58,312 nt of DNA from Crocosphaera sp. Its GTDB lineage: Bacteria > Cyanobacteriota > Cyanobacteriia > Cyanobacteriales > Microcystaceae. Location of the stretch: contig JASJDD010000002.1 of assembly GCA_030065735.1 (NCBI GenBank), positions 1-58,312 on the forward strand. Direction: 5' to 3'. The position numbers and the translations under genes are program-made. Shown here in pieces: positions 9,117 to 17,515 of the stretch. Within the stretch, counting starts at the first letter, position 1; each line of letters starts with the position of its first letter. Below the pieces are notes generated by a model that worked only from the letters and a program-made list of their open reading frames with translations, was not told the DNA's origin and made no database searches.

Positions 9117-9797
9117 TTACCGTTTTTTATTACTTCCAGACACTTGTTTAACTGGGGTATTGGTTTGACGTTGAGCAGAATGGTTATAGAGTTGTTGGCG
9201 ACCATTACGAACCACTCCTAACATTTCCCCTAATTCTTGTTCTAAGCGAGTGAGAACTGCATCTGCGTATTCGTCAGCCCCCTCTTGAATTTGTTGTGCT
9301 TCGGCTAAACTATTTTGGTGTAACTGCTGCATTTCTGCATTGCTTACTTGGCGTAATTGCTCAATTTCGGCCATGGTTTGGGCTTGAATAGCTTCACATT
9401 CGTTTTGTACCTGTTGGCGAATTTGATTGGCCTCATGTTGAGCTTGTTGAATAATCCCTGATTCGTCTAGAATTTCTGCAGCTTCTTGTTGTGCTTGCTG
9501 AATAATACGCTGTGCATAAGCTTCAGCATTGGCCAGAATTTCTTGTTCTTGTTCAAGAACCCCTAATGCTTTTCTGATGGCTTCAGGAATCTTGGTACCA
9601 ATAAACTCCAGTTGTTCTAATACTTTGTCTTCATCGATAATCGTCCATCTTGACACAGGAATATGAAAACTTTCATAAATGATCTCCTGAAGACGAGCTA
9701 ACTCTTGTTGAATGTCAAAATCAGCCTCTCGATGAGGATGAGTGCCGTTAGTTTGACGATTTAGAGAAGCATTAGGGGAAGAGTTGCGAGGTGCCAT
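9117..9797 (-). CDS. DivIVA/Cdv3-like coiled-coil protein
   Basis: This is a soluble 226-residue protein. A disordered N-terminus is followed by a conserved segment (about 25-80, with LARLQEIIYESFHIPVSRWT and EDKVLEQLEFIGTKIPEAI) and a long coiled coil (about 80-205) rich in Gln, Glu and Ala, then a basic tail. This layout matches the cyanobacterial Cdv3/DivIVA-like family, which takes part in division-site selection. The coiled coil is directly visible; the Cdv3 name rests on my recall of the family's conserved N-terminal block. The gene is alone on its strand. Other coiled-coil scaffold proteins remain possible. Confidence 0.6.
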   Translation of the reverse strand: MAPRNSSPNASLNRQTNGTHPHREADFDIQQELARLQEIIYESFHIPVSRWTIIDEDKVLEQLEFIGTKIPEAIRKALGVLEQEQEILANAEAYAQRIIQQAQQEAAEILDESGIIQQAQHEANQIRQQVQNECEAIQAQTMAEIEQLRQVSNAEMQQLHQNSLAEAQQIQEGADEYADAVLTRLEQELGEMLGVVRNGRQQLYNHSAQRQTNTPVKQVSGSNKKR

Positions 9798-9841
9798 AAA
9801 TAAATATAAATATAGTCTATTTTATTGAATAATCCTACCAT

Positions 9842-9894
9842 TTGACACTCTCACCGTTAAGGCTACGCCTGTAACGGGAGATTCTTGCTTCATC
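9842..9894 (+). repeat. Orphan right-end relic of a tnpB-type element
   Basis: The block begins TTGACACT, contains a strong hairpin (CCGTTA at 9854, TAACGG at 9872, with inner AGGC/GCCT) and ends GATTCTTGCTTCATC. The same beginning and end occur in reverse at 40592-40635 around a different hairpin. Conserved flanks around a variable hairpin fit the 3' ends of IS605/IS607-type elements, where the guide RNA scaffold lies. No tnpB is nearby, so it looks like a relic. Confidence 0.5.
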
Positions 9895-10009
9895 GGGTTT
9901 GTCTAGTCCCAAGCCATCACTGACTTATTCTATAATAAAATGGATGTGTCATTTCTTTTGTCAAACCTTAACCATAGAAAAATCTTAGGGGCAACAGCAG
10001 TACAAGATT

Positions 10010-10192
10010 ATGAACCATCAGAATCAGTGTTTCCATTTAACAACTTTAGGACTTAGTTTAGCAACTCTTCCTTTGTTAGCAGGTTTAGTGACGATGAAAA
10101 CCATTAACCAAGACTGGTTAGCCTGGGGAGAAGAAAGTGAAGAAATCTTTAGAGGCGATCGCTTGCCTCTTCTTAACTTTCCTCATGATTGA
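10010..10192 (+). CDS. Small putative membrane or secreted protein
   Basis: This 60-residue frame has a hydrophobic segment (about 10-29, LTTLGLSLATLPLLAGLV) followed by a short acidic tail, which would be a signal anchor or signal peptide. An HIP1 octamer GCGATCGC is inside its 3' end. I do not recognise a family. The start lacks a strong ribosome site. Support is limited to a plausible composition and position, so it may not be real. Confidence 0.35.
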   Translation: MNHQNQCFHLTTLGLSLATLPLLAGLVTMKTINQDWLAWGEESEEIFRGDRLPLLNFPHD

Positions 10193-10538
10193 ATCTATAT
10201 TAATTTTTGAGCGAAGATTCAGTAAACTAAGATATGATGATTTCCACAGCATTTTTGGGAAGACTAACATTGTTAGAGAGATCACTGGAGGAGTGTGACA
10301 GAGAAGGCAATGGAAAAAGTGCTGATGCAACAGATATAAGTGATCATTACCTTTGTCAACCAAGGAAATAACCGTTAATGCTGGAAAATTAGTTCCTATG
10401 AAAAAGATGGATCTAGGAGTCCCAAAATTCACTCTAATGTTGTTCTGTCATCTAGTTATAGGATAGCTCCTGGAGATGAATTAACTGTTTTCTTGTTTGC
10501 ACCCTATTACTGATTGAATCTCATTAAAACACCCTATT
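10193..10538. other. Intergenic region, possible gene remnant
   Basis: No complete gene is seen. A frame near 10380-10513 is open for about 40 codons and ends in SSYRIAPGDELTVFLFAPYY followed by a stop; it has no start and may be a remnant or chance. The promoter of the MinD-type gene is expected in this spacer. Confidence 0.3.
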
Positions 10539-11315
10539 ATGACCCAAATTGTTTCTATCCATTCCTATCGCGGTGGAACAGGAAAATCGAATATGACGGC
10601 TAACTTAGCTACCACAATGGCCATGTTAGGCAAGCGCGTGGGTATTGTTGATACCGATATTCAATCTCCAGGAATTCACATTCTTTTTCGCCTGGATGAA
10701 ACAAAAATTAACAAAACCCTCAATGATTATCTTTGGGATGATGATTGTTCGGCCGAACAAATTGCCTATGATGTTAGCTATGTGTTAAACGAACCCAATG
10801 GGGCTGCCAGTAACTCTAATGGTAAAATCTTCCTTATTCCTTCCAGTATGAAAAGTGAAGATATTGCCACCATTCTCAGCGAAGGATACGACGTAGAATT
10901 GCTACAACAAGGATTTTATGAGGTTGGGGATACCTTTGAGTTAGATTATCTGTTTGTGGATACTCACCCAGGGTTAAACGAAGAAACCTTACTTTCCATT
11001 GGGTTATCTAGCGCGTTAGTCATCATTCTACGACCAGACCAACAAGACTATTTAGGAACGGCGGTTATTGTGGAAGTCGCTAAGGAATTAGAAGTTCCTA
11101 AAATGTTGTTAGTGGTCAATAAAGCTTTACCAGACATTGATTTTGGCATTTTGAAAGATAAAGTTCATGAAACCTATCAACTTCCTGTAGCGGGCATTTT
11201 ACCCTTATCTACAGAGATGTTACGCTTAGGGAGTCAAGGTCTTTTTTGCTTACAGCATCCCGATCATCCATTAACAAAGGAAGTGCAACGCATCGTTTCT
11301 CATATTCAAGGTTAA
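10539..11315 (+). CDS. MinD/ParA-type P-loop ATPase
   Basis: This 258-residue protein has the deviant Walker A of the MinD/ParA/Mrp class (SYRGGTGKSNMTANLA, about residues 9-24). Walker A' lies in VDTDIQSPGIHILF and the Walker B strand in LFVDTHPGLNEETL. Such ATPases position proteins, chromosomes or membrane complexes. It is the first gene of a tight three-gene set with a small winged-helix protein (17 bases downstream) and a large membrane iron-sulfur protein. That context differs from minCDE and from plasmid parAB, so a MinD name would be misleading. No amphipathic C-terminal membrane helix is obvious. Its partner is probably one of the two following proteins, by inference. Confidence 0.85.
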   Translation: MTQIVSIHSYRGGTGKSNMTANLATTMAMLGKRVGIVDTDIQSPGIHILFRLDETKINKTLNDYLWDDDCSAEQIAYDVSYVLNEPNGAASNSNGKIFLIPSSMKSEDIATILSEGYDVELLQQGFYEVGDTFELDYLFVDTHPGLNEETLLSIGLSSALVIILRPDQQDYLGTAVIVEVAKELEVPKMLLVVNKALPDIDFGILKDKVHETYQLPVAGILPLSTEMLRLGSQGLFCLQHPDHPLTKEVQRIVSHIQG

Positions 11316-11332
11316 TTCTAGAGGACACTATT

Positions 11333-11674
11333 ATGGCTAAATTCTCAAAAGACGAGTCATCTCGTTCCTCTGGTTTATCCTTTCGTGAGTTGCAAAAATT
11401 GCCCAAACCGCAACATCATTTAGTCAATTGGATTCGTCGGCAAAATCAAGCTAGTTTACTCGATATTGCTATTCATCTTTGTCAAGATGAAGAGACAGCG
11501 TTAAAAACGTTACAACCTTTATTAGAAAAGGGATTTCTCGAGGAAACTATCAAAGGAGAAGAACGCTATTATCGCGTCAGTTATCCTCCCAAACGAGGAC
11601 AATCACTCTTTAAAAAATTGGCTGATAAAAAAAAGGCTAAACAAGAGTCCTCAGAAGACTCTACTGATTTATAA
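11333..11674 (+). CDS. Small winged-helix domain protein
   Basis: This is a 113-residue basic protein. A winged-helix fold is suggested by the order: helix HHLVNWIRRQ, helix LLDIAIHLCQDEETALKTLQ, recognition-type helix LEKGFLEETI, then the wing EERYYRVSYPP. The tail is Lys-rich (KKLADKKKAKQESS). ATG 11333 has GAGGA eight bases upstream; a longer frame from 11246 would overlap the previous gene and is unlikely. Tight spacing to both neighbours indicates one operon. It may regulate this operon or bridge the ATPase and the iron-sulfur protein; neither is shown by the sequence. Confidence 0.7.
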   Translation: MAKFSKDESSRSSGLSFRELQKLPKPQHHLVNWIRRQNQASLLDIAIHLCQDEETALKTLQPLLEKGFLEETIKGEERYYRVSYPPKRGQSLFKKLADKKKAKQESSEDSTDL

Positions 11675-11701
11675 TTCATTATTTTACCGGTTGTAAATGC
11701 C

Positions 11702-14581
11702 ATGTTAGCTAACGTTCCCGAAAAAGTAATGCACCGGGTAAGATGGGTTTTGGCCTGTGGTTGGCTAGTTCTCATTTTTTCCTTGTTTTATGACCCGATT
11801 TCTCCTTGGTTAACCTCTGCTGATACCAGTTGGAGTCCGTTTAAATTAAATCTTGATAGTTGTATTCAAGTTCAGGGGGTTTGTTTGTCAGAACAACCCT
11901 ATGGTTTAGGGGCTTCTTTATTTTGGGGTTTAATTGTTCCTAGTGGTGTCTTTATGTTGTTAGTTTTTGGCCATGAATTTTGGCGCAGAATTTGTCCATT
12001 AGGGTTTATGTCCCAACTATTTAGGGGGTTAGGAAAACAGCGACAAAAAAAACGGGTTGATAAAAAAACAGGAAAAACTCACTATGAATTAGTGAAAATA
12101 AAAAGTGATTCTTGGTTAGGTAAAAATCATTTAAAATTACAATTAGCTTTATTATACGTTGGGGTTTGTGGTCGACTTTTATTTTATGATTCCCATCGAG
12201 TTATTTTAGGAAGTTTCTTATTATTTTCTATTGGTTCTGCTATTGTAGTAGGATATCTTTATGGCGGTAAAACCTGGTGTCAATATTTTTGTCCCATGGC
12301 CCCCGTGCAAGAATTTTATGGGGAACCCAGAGGACTTTTAAATAGTGTTGCTCATGAAGGACAAAAAACCTTAATTACTCAGTCAATGTGTCGTCGTCAA
12401 AACCCCGATGGGACGGAAAATAGTGCTTGTGTTGCTTGTAATAGTCCTTGTATTGATATCGATGCCGAACGCTCCTATTGGGATTCTATTAAAAAGCCTG
12501 ACTATAAATTATTATACTATAGTTATGCTGGTTTAGTAGTGGGATTTTTCTCATATTACTATCTTTATTCAGGAAGTTGGGCTTATCTATTATCTGGGGC
12601 TTGGACGCATCAAGAAAATCAGTTAGAATTGTTGTTTTCTCCAGGATTTTATATTTTTAATACTCCTATTCCTATTCCTAGATTAATTGCTGCACCGTTA
12701 ACAGTTGCTGTTTTTATGGCTTTGAGTTATTTTGTGGGGATACAACTAGAAAAATTTTATAATAGTTATCAATTAAAACGGAATTCTTTACTAACACCAC
12801 AACAACTACAACATCAAATTTTTACTTTAACAACCTTTTGGGTGTTCAATTTTTTCTTTATTTTTGCAGGACGGTCTTATATTTCCAAGTTTCCCATTCA
12901 AGTTCAATATTTATTTAATATTTTATTAGTATTAGCCAGTACCTTATGGTTATATCGTACTTGGTCAAGAAGTTCTGAACGTTATTCTAGGGAAAGTTTA
13001 GCCAACCGTTTAAGGAAGCAATTAACTCGCTTACAAGTTGATGTCTCTCGCTTCTTAGAAGGTCGCTCTTTAGACTTATTAAGTGCAGATGAAGTATATG
13101 TGTTAGCCAAAATTATTCCTGGGTTTACAGGGGATAAACGTCTAGAAGCCTATAAAGGAATTTTGCGAGATTCATTAGAAGAAGGCTATGTAAACTCAGC
13201 AAGTAGTTTAGAAGTGCTGCAACAAATGCGGGGAGAATTAGGCATTAGTGAGCAAGAACACTTGACCATTTTAACAGAATTAGGGGTAGAAGATCCCGAT
13301 TTATTAGATCCTAATCAACAGCGTTCCCGTGAAAATCAATTGCGTTTACAGAGTTTTCGTCAACGAATTCGGGGGATGGTTGGTAGTAAACGAAGACGGG
13401 GTGCAAAAGGGTTAGGAAGAGAATTATTAAAAGTAGTTAAAAAAGAAAAAGCCATCGGTGATGTTCTTGATAAAGAAGGGGGAAGCGTTGAATCTTTATC
13501 ACGGGAATATGGGATTACCTTAGAAGAAGAAAACAAAATTCTTGCTAATTTAGATGAAGAATCTCAACTGGAACGTCGTAGTCATCTTCTCTTACAACAA
13601 CTACAAGATTTGTATGATATTGAACTCGCTTTATTGTATCCACCTGAAGTTTTAAACATACCTCATTTACGGAAAGGTTTAGAAATTTTACGCAATACTG
13701 TTGGTCAAAAACAGAAAGTTATTGCTAAGGGAGTGCTGAAAATTTTGGAACAATGGGACTCAGGAACAGAAGGGACTCGTTTAGCATTAGCTTTAGCAAC
13801 ATTAACCCCGAATGTGTTACCCAGTCTCCTAGAAAACCATGAGCAAAAATGGTCTGAACGGTTGAATGATACTCACTTATCCCGTATACAACAACAGTTA
13901 AAATTAGTCGAACCAACTCCTGCTAAAGTATCTGAAGAATTAATGATCAGTTATTTAGAAACTTTACTATCAGAACCAGATTCTTTAACGAAAACTGTCA
14001 GTCTTTATCTCTTAAATAAACTTGACAAACAACGAGGGAAACAACAAGCGCGTCAACTGTTAGATTCGTATTTAATGTTGAATCCTTCTTTAAAAGAAAC
14101 TGCACAACAAATTGTTGCTGATACAGGAGAACAAGAAACCAAAGTTATTACTCCCTTAGAACGACTCTTATATCTATCAAGTTGTGATTTATTAAAAGGA
14201 TTAAAAGCAGAAAGTTTAATGGAATTATCCTATCAAGTTCCCATCAAAGAGTATCATCAATCGGAAATACTCTGGGAACAAGGAGATATGTGTAAAGACT
14301 TATTTTTACTGTTAGATGGACAAGTTGAATGTCAACAAATCCAAGAAAATGATACCGTCATTGTTGATGAGATTGAACCCGTCAATCTTTTAAATGAATT
14401 AGAAATTTTGGGTAATTTAGAAGCAAATACAACGGTTATTGTTACCTCTGTTAAAGCTTGTTTCTTAATCATTGAAGGAACCATTCTTAATGAATTGATT
14501 GAACAAGATAAACGGTTTGCTCGTACGGTAATTGAACAAGAAAGTCGTCGTTTACAACAGTTACAACGGTTCGCAAGTTAG
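11702..14581 (+). CDS. Membrane polyferredoxin-like protein with C-terminal cNMP-binding-like domain
   Basis: This 959-residue protein starts with several membrane helices and cysteine motifs of the NapH/CcoG type: RRICPLGFMSQLF (about 97-109), WCQYFCPMAPVQEFYG (about 197-212) and CVACNSPCIDI (about 242-252). These could hold iron-sulfur clusters. More helices lie at about 265-420, followed by a long helical cytoplasmic region and a cyclic-nucleotide-binding fold (about 820-945). In the last domain the phosphate-binding cassette reads LLNELEILGNLEANTTVIV and lacks the usual Arg, so nucleotide binding is doubtful. It shares an operon with the MinD-type ATPase and the winged-helix protein. A role in redox sensing or electron transfer at the membrane is inference. 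Confidence 0.75.
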   Translation: MLANVPEKVMHRVRWVLACGWLVLIFSLFYDPISPWLTSADTSWSPFKLNLDSCIQVQGVCLSEQPYGLGASLFWGLIVPSGVFMLLVFGHEFWRRICPLGFMSQLFRGLGKQRQKKRVDKKTGKTHYELVKIKSDSWLGKNHLKLQLALLYVGVCGRLLFYDSHRVILGSFLLFSIGSAIVVGYLYGGKTWCQYFCPMAPVQEFYGEPRGLLNSVAHEGQKTLITQSMCRRQNPDGTENSACVACNSPCIDIDAERSYWDSIKKPDYKLLYYSYAGLVVGFFSYYYLYSGSWAYLLSGAWTHQENQLELLFSPGFYIFNTPIPIPRLIAAPLTVAVFMALSYFVGIQLEKFYNSYQLKRNSLLTPQQLQHQIFTLTTFWVFNFFFIFAGRSYISKFPIQVQYLFNILLVLASTLWLYRTWSRSSERYSRESLANRLRKQLTRLQVDVSRFLEGRSLDLLSADEVYVLAKIIPGFTGDKRLEAYKGILRDSLEEGYVNSASSLEVLQQMRGELGISEQEHLTILTELGVEDPDLLDPNQQRSRENQLRLQSFRQRIRGMVGSKRRRGAKGLGRELLKVVKKEKAIGDVLDKEGGSVESLSREYGITLEEENKILANLDEESQLERRSHLLLQQLQDLYDIELALLYPPEVLNIPHLRKGLEILRNTVGQKQKVIAKGVLKILEQWDSGTEGTRLALALATLTPNVLPSLLENHEQKWSERLNDTHLSRIQQQLKLVEPTPAKVSEELMISYLETLLSEPDSLTKTVSLYLLNKLDKQRGKQQARQLLDSYLMLNPSLKETAQQIVADTGEQETKVITPLERLLYLSSCDLLKGLKAESLMELSYQVPIKEYHQSEILWEQGDMCKDLFLLLDGQVECQQIQENDTVIVDEIEPVNLLNELEILGNLEANTTVIVTSVKACFLIIEGTILNELIEQDKRFARTVIEQESRRLQQLQRFAS

Positions 14582-14582
14582 A

Positions 14583-14879
14583 ATGTTAGAAGGAGACAAG
14601 GAAAACCAAGTGACACAAGTTAAATATAGTCCCAAAAAACAATAAGTTTCCATTAACAAAAATTGTCACTTTACAGGTATTCTCGAAAATATCTGGGAAT
14701 TTAAAATAGGAGGATACCAAGTCTTATATAAGTGGTTAAAAGATCGTAAGGATGCTAACCGTAAACTCTCCCCTGATGACATTATGCACTATCAAAAGAT
14801 TGTGGTTGCTTTGAAAAATACCATCGAAATAATGCAGGAAATTGATACAATTATCCCTAATTTTTCTATTTTTCAATGA
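14583..14879 (+). pseudogene. C-terminal remnant of a type ISP-like restriction-modification enzyme
   Basis: One frame (ATG at 14583, stop at 14877) is broken by a TAA at 14643. Read through, it gives EGDKENQVTQVKYSPKKQ, stop, VSINKNCHF, then IWEFKIGGYQVLYKWLKDRK and YQKIVVALKNTIEIMQEID. This order matches the extreme C-terminus of large type ISP/type II DNA methyltransferase-endonucleases. All catalytic parts are absent. The fragment begins 2 bases after the iron-sulfur gene and its end overlaps the mobA stop. It is a decayed remnant of a defence gene; family naming is from recall of the C-terminal motif. Confidence 0.65.
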
Positions 14880-15471
14880 TTCCCTTGAGATCCATAGGGG
14901 TATTACAATTAAAAAGAACCGAGCGATCGCTGACAAACAGTTCCTGGACAGAATGAGGTTGTAACCATTGCTGAAAGGATCGCCCTCCTGCTTGAATAAA
15001 GCTGTCTAAGGAAGTTAAACAGGAGGAACGATAAAACCCACATAAGGGTTCCCATCCTTTTTGATGACGAGGTAAATAAGCGATCGCCTCATCAGAAACA
15101 TGATGCAACTCTTGTAACCATTGTTCCACTGCTTGAGTTGTTAAGTTTGGTAAATCACAGGCTAACAATAACACCCAGTCTGTTTTAACATAGACTAAAG
15201 CTTGAGCAAATCCCACTAATGGCCCTTGAGTTTCTCCAGAAGGATAACTTTCTCGCAATAGATAGCAATTGGCAGGAATGATCGTTTGATAACGTTCTAT
15301 CCAGGGGGTAATAATATAAACAGGGTTAGCGTATGCTTGGATTAAGGTAGCAATACGTTGTAACAAAGGAACCCCTTGCACCTCAATTAATGCTTTATCT
15401 TTACCCATACGAGAACTTTTGCCTCCTGCAAGGAGAATAGCACTAAGATGGGTGGGGAAGGGTGTTTCCAT
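14866..15471 (-). CDS. mobA: Molybdenum cofactor guanylyltransferase
   Basis: This 201-residue cytoplasmic protein joins GMP from GTP to molybdopterin, giving the guanine dinucleotide form of the cofactor. The nucleotide-binding signature ILLAGGKSSRMGKDKAL lies at about residues 12-28, with the Lys that contacts the triphosphate. The metal-site segment LLACDLPNL is at about 100-108, and GWEPLCGFYRSSCL is the later conserved block. Length fits the family. It is divergent from a small membrane protein gene; the two starts lie about 20 bases apart, so their promoters must overlap the neighbouring coding ends. Confidence 0.88.
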   Translation of the reverse strand: METPFPTHLSAILLAGGKSSRMGKDKALIEVQGVPLLQRIATLIQAYANPVYIITPWIERYQTIIPANCYLLRESYPSGETQGPLVGFAQALVYVKTDWVLLLACDLPNLTTQAVEQWLQELHHVSDEAIAYLPRHQKGWEPLCGFYRSSCLTSLDSFIQAGGRSFQQWLQPHSVQELFVSDRSVLFNCNTPMDLKGIIEK

Positions 15472-15492
15472 CTGAAACTATGGGCTAAAACA

Positions 15493-15819
15493 ATGAAAAA
15501 TCATCATGATGATCCGTTTCAAGAACAAAAATTAGAAAAGTTAGCACAAATAACCCGTCTCATCCCTGTTGTTGGTTGGATTCCTGCACTTTGGACAGTG
15601 TACCATCATCAAGGAAATCGTCAAGTCTTGTCGGTTAGTCGTTTTTCCCTTAAGCTAACCGTTATCTGGGCAATTGCTTATAGCTTACTGTGGTTAAGCT
15701 CTTTACAAACATCTGAAATGCTTACATTACGGTTACTATATCTCAACGGCTTGCTCACATCAGGTTACATTTTAGTTTGTTTGGGATCAATGTTTAGAGT
15801 TTGGCAGAGAAAAAACTAA
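15493..15819 (+). CDS. Small integral membrane protein of unknown function
   Basis: This 108-residue protein has a hydrophilic N-terminus (MKNHHDDPFQEQKLEKLAQ) and about three membrane helices: IPVVGWIPALWTVY, LKLTVIWAIAYSLLWLSSL and LYLNGLLTSGYILVCLGSMF. I do not recognise the family. ATG 15493 is preferred because the longer frame from 15448 would run into the divergent mobA start and adds a non-conserved-looking leader. It is probably a single-gene unit. Confidence 0.6.
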   Translation: MKNHHDDPFQEQKLEKLAQITRLIPVVGWIPALWTVYHHQGNRQVLSVSRFSLKLTVIWAIAYSLLWLSSLQTSEMLTLRLLYLNGLLTSGYILVCLGSMFRVWQRKN

Positions 15820-15964
15820 AATCGTCTGAGTCTTAATGAATCTTTCCTTGGGTAGAGAGTAGAAAGTCTAGATTGACCTCCCAACACCCCTTGTCCCTCT
15901 TCGTCGTTTGCCTAGGATTTTAGAGAAGCTTGACACGAGATGGAGAGCGTCTAATCTTAAGACA

Positions 15965-16141
15965 CTAGAATAGTTCGTTTTTCATCAAATCTCGGATTAG
16001 ATTGTCTCTAGCCATAATTTGCTGCATGGTATCAATCAAGTAATCAATGACTTGTTCTCTTTCTAATCCTTGGAACTCCTGTTGTAAGCATTGAAGTTTG
16101 AATTGCTGCTCTAAGGATAATTCAAAGAGTTTTGCGTCCAT
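15965..16141 (-). CDS. nblA: NblA phycobilisome degradation protein
   Basis: This 58-residue protein shows the NblA pattern FELSLEQQFKLQCLQQEF, then VIDYLIDTMQQIMARDNLIRDL. NblA dimers bind phycobiliproteins and direct the Clp protease to dismantle phycobilisomes under nutrient starvation. ATG 16141 is chosen because GGAGG lies a few bases before it and overlaps an upstream in-frame ATG (16153). A second, shorter nblA lies 56 bases upstream in the same direction, so the two are probably one transcript induced by starvation. Confidence 0.85.
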   Translation of the reverse strand: MDAKLFELSLEQQFKLQCLQQEFQGLEREQVIDYLIDTMQQIMARDNLIRDLMKNELF

Positions 16142-16197
16142 AATAACCTCCATAAGTTAATTTACATTCAGCTAAGTATTCAAGGGTAAAAACAGGG

Positions 16198-16362
16198 TTA
16201 TTTCCCCAAATTCCGAACAACATTGGTTTTAATCATTAGTAATCGTGATGCTTGCATTAATAAATCTAATGCTTGCTCTCGACTCATTTGCTCTGCTGCA
16301 TCACGGATACGTTTCATTTCAAATTGTTGTTCTAAAGTTAAATTGCAAGAACTGTTTTCCAT
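16198..16362 (-). CDS. nblA: Second, short NblA protein
   Basis: This 54-residue gene was found by reading the minus strand. The protein runs MENSSCNLTLEQQFEMKRIR, then QMSREQALDLLMQASRLLMI and ends VVRNLGK. The LTLEQQFEMK and EQALDLL segments are the NblA core. The C-terminal part is shorter and less acidic than in its neighbour, and the RDN segment reads KTN, so binding or protease hand-over may differ. A GGAGT site precedes the ATG. It is the promoter-proximal gene of the pair, and Synechocystis-type genomes also carry two adjacent nblA genes acting as a heterodimer. Confidence 0.82.
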   Translation of the reverse strand: MENSSCNLTLEQQFEMKRIRDAAEQMSREQALDLLMQASRLLMIKTNVVRNLGK

Positions 16363-17062
16363 AGTGACTCCTTATCTAATCTAGAGATAGGTGATTGAGA
16401 TGCTTGAGTTAGCAGTTAACTTTGTAACCTGTTCTCAATTATAAAGCAATGTAACAAAGATTTGACAGAATGTCTACCTTGTGTATGAAACATGGGGACT
16501 GATCCTTGGTTGCAAAAGTTCCCTGTTACCCTTTAGAGTACCCAAGCAAGTTAAATAACTATGCACATAACATCATTTTTAGCAAGTCTTTTGGAAAAAA
16601 GTTGCTCAAAGTGAACAAAAGTGGTAATAATATACTGGAAAGATAACAACAGAAAAAAGTGAGGGTCTAGCCTGTCGTTTGAAAAAGGGAGATAATAATT
16701 AGCACTGAATTAAGGGATTCAATCAACTTATGGAAAAATTATTATTATTTTTTAGGGAATTATTTGACGAATCCTCTATACAATCTGTAATAATTTAAGA
16801 GGGCATTATCCGTTCAATCCATTTCTATCAGCAGAACAGGAAAAGCCAAGTCTCAATGATTCAATTGCCTGATCTAAGTATCGTTAAAGAAAAAGTGATT
16901 TTCATGGCACAAGCCAATAAGGGGCAACCAAGTCTCGGTTATGGCCTAGGAAGTTATAGTAAAGTTGTTTCTTGTTTACTATGGACTTTTAGCCCAACAA
17001 GATCCCAAACTGGGATCTTGATCAAGTTTTTTATCAACTCAACTACTGGAGGTATCTCTTAA
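16363..17062. other. Long leader/promoter region between nblA and rbp
   Basis: This 700-base spacer is AT-rich and holds the divergent promoters of the nblA pair and the RNA-binding protein gene. A 68-codon frame at 16856-17062 ends exactly at the rbp start and shows no family resemblance; I treat it as leader sequence. GGAGG at 17049-17053 is the rbp ribosome site. A perfect hairpin lies at 16999-17019. RNA-binding protein genes of this family in cyanobacteria are often cold-regulated through long leaders. Confidence 0.45.
16999..17019 (+). promoter_or_regulatory. Leader hairpin before the RNA-binding protein gene
   Basis: The arms AAGATCCCA and TGGGATCTT form a perfect 9-bp stem with a 3-base loop, 43 bases before the rbp start. 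Six T residues follow after a 7-base gap. It resembles a weak intrinsic terminator or attenuator placed in the leader. The function is inference. Confidence 0.45.
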
Positions 17063-17515
17063 ATGCCTATTCGCTTATATGTAGGTAATTTACCCAAAGA
17101 AAACCTAGAACGCCAAACCTTAGAAGAATTATTTGTGGATGGGGGCGAAATTGTATCCATTAAGGTGATCAAGGAGCGCAAGACTGGCAAATGCCGTGGT
17201 TTTGCTTTTGTTACCGTTCCCAATGATGAATTAGCTGACGCATTTATTGAAAAATACAATGGTCATTCCTTTATGGATAATGCCCTCAAAATTGAGAAAG
17301 CATTGCCCCGTAGCAAAGGAAAAGACGGTGAAGAGGGTAACGCAGAGCATAAACCAGCACCGACTAAGTCCAAAAAAGGTGGTGGGAAAAAACGCAATAA
17401 TCGTTCTACTTCATCCGGTAGTAGTTCTTCTAATGAGAGCTTTCAACCCGATCCCCGTTGGGCTGATCAATTAGCCCAACTCAAAGAAATGCTGGCAGCG
17501 TCTTCTAATAGTTAG
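17063..17515 (+). CDS. RRM-type RNA-binding protein (Rbp family)
   Basis: This 150-residue protein has one N-terminal RNA recognition motif (about 1-82) with RNP2 as LYVGNL and RNP1 as KCRGFAFV, both with the aromatic residues that stack on RNA. The tail (about 83-150) is long, basic and Ser-rich, instead of the short Gly-rich tail of cold-induced Rbp proteins, and ends in a helix DQLAQLKEML. Cyanobacterial Rbp proteins bind mRNA and in some cases target photosystem mRNAs to thylakoids. Start and ribosome site (GGAGG) are clear. It is a single gene with a long leader. Confidence 0.88.
   Translation: MPIRLYVGNLPKENLERQTLEELFVDGGEIVSIKVIKERKTGKCRGFAFVTVPNDELADAFIEKYNGHSFMDNALKIEKALPRSKGKDGEEGNAEHKPAPTKSKKGGGKKRNNRSTSSGSSSSNESFQPDPRWADQLAQLKEMLAASSNS

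Noticed and set aside
10118-10432. 104-codon frame on the minus strand
   Set aside because: It overlaps the small plus-strand gene and a non-coding spacer, and shows no recognisable motif.
10539-11315. Septum-site protein MinD
   Set aside because: No MinC/MinE neighbours and no clear C-terminal membrane helix; only the ATPase class is supported.
16856-17062. 68-codon frame ending at the rbp start
   Set aside because: It contains the leader hairpin and shows no family; best seen as leader sequence.
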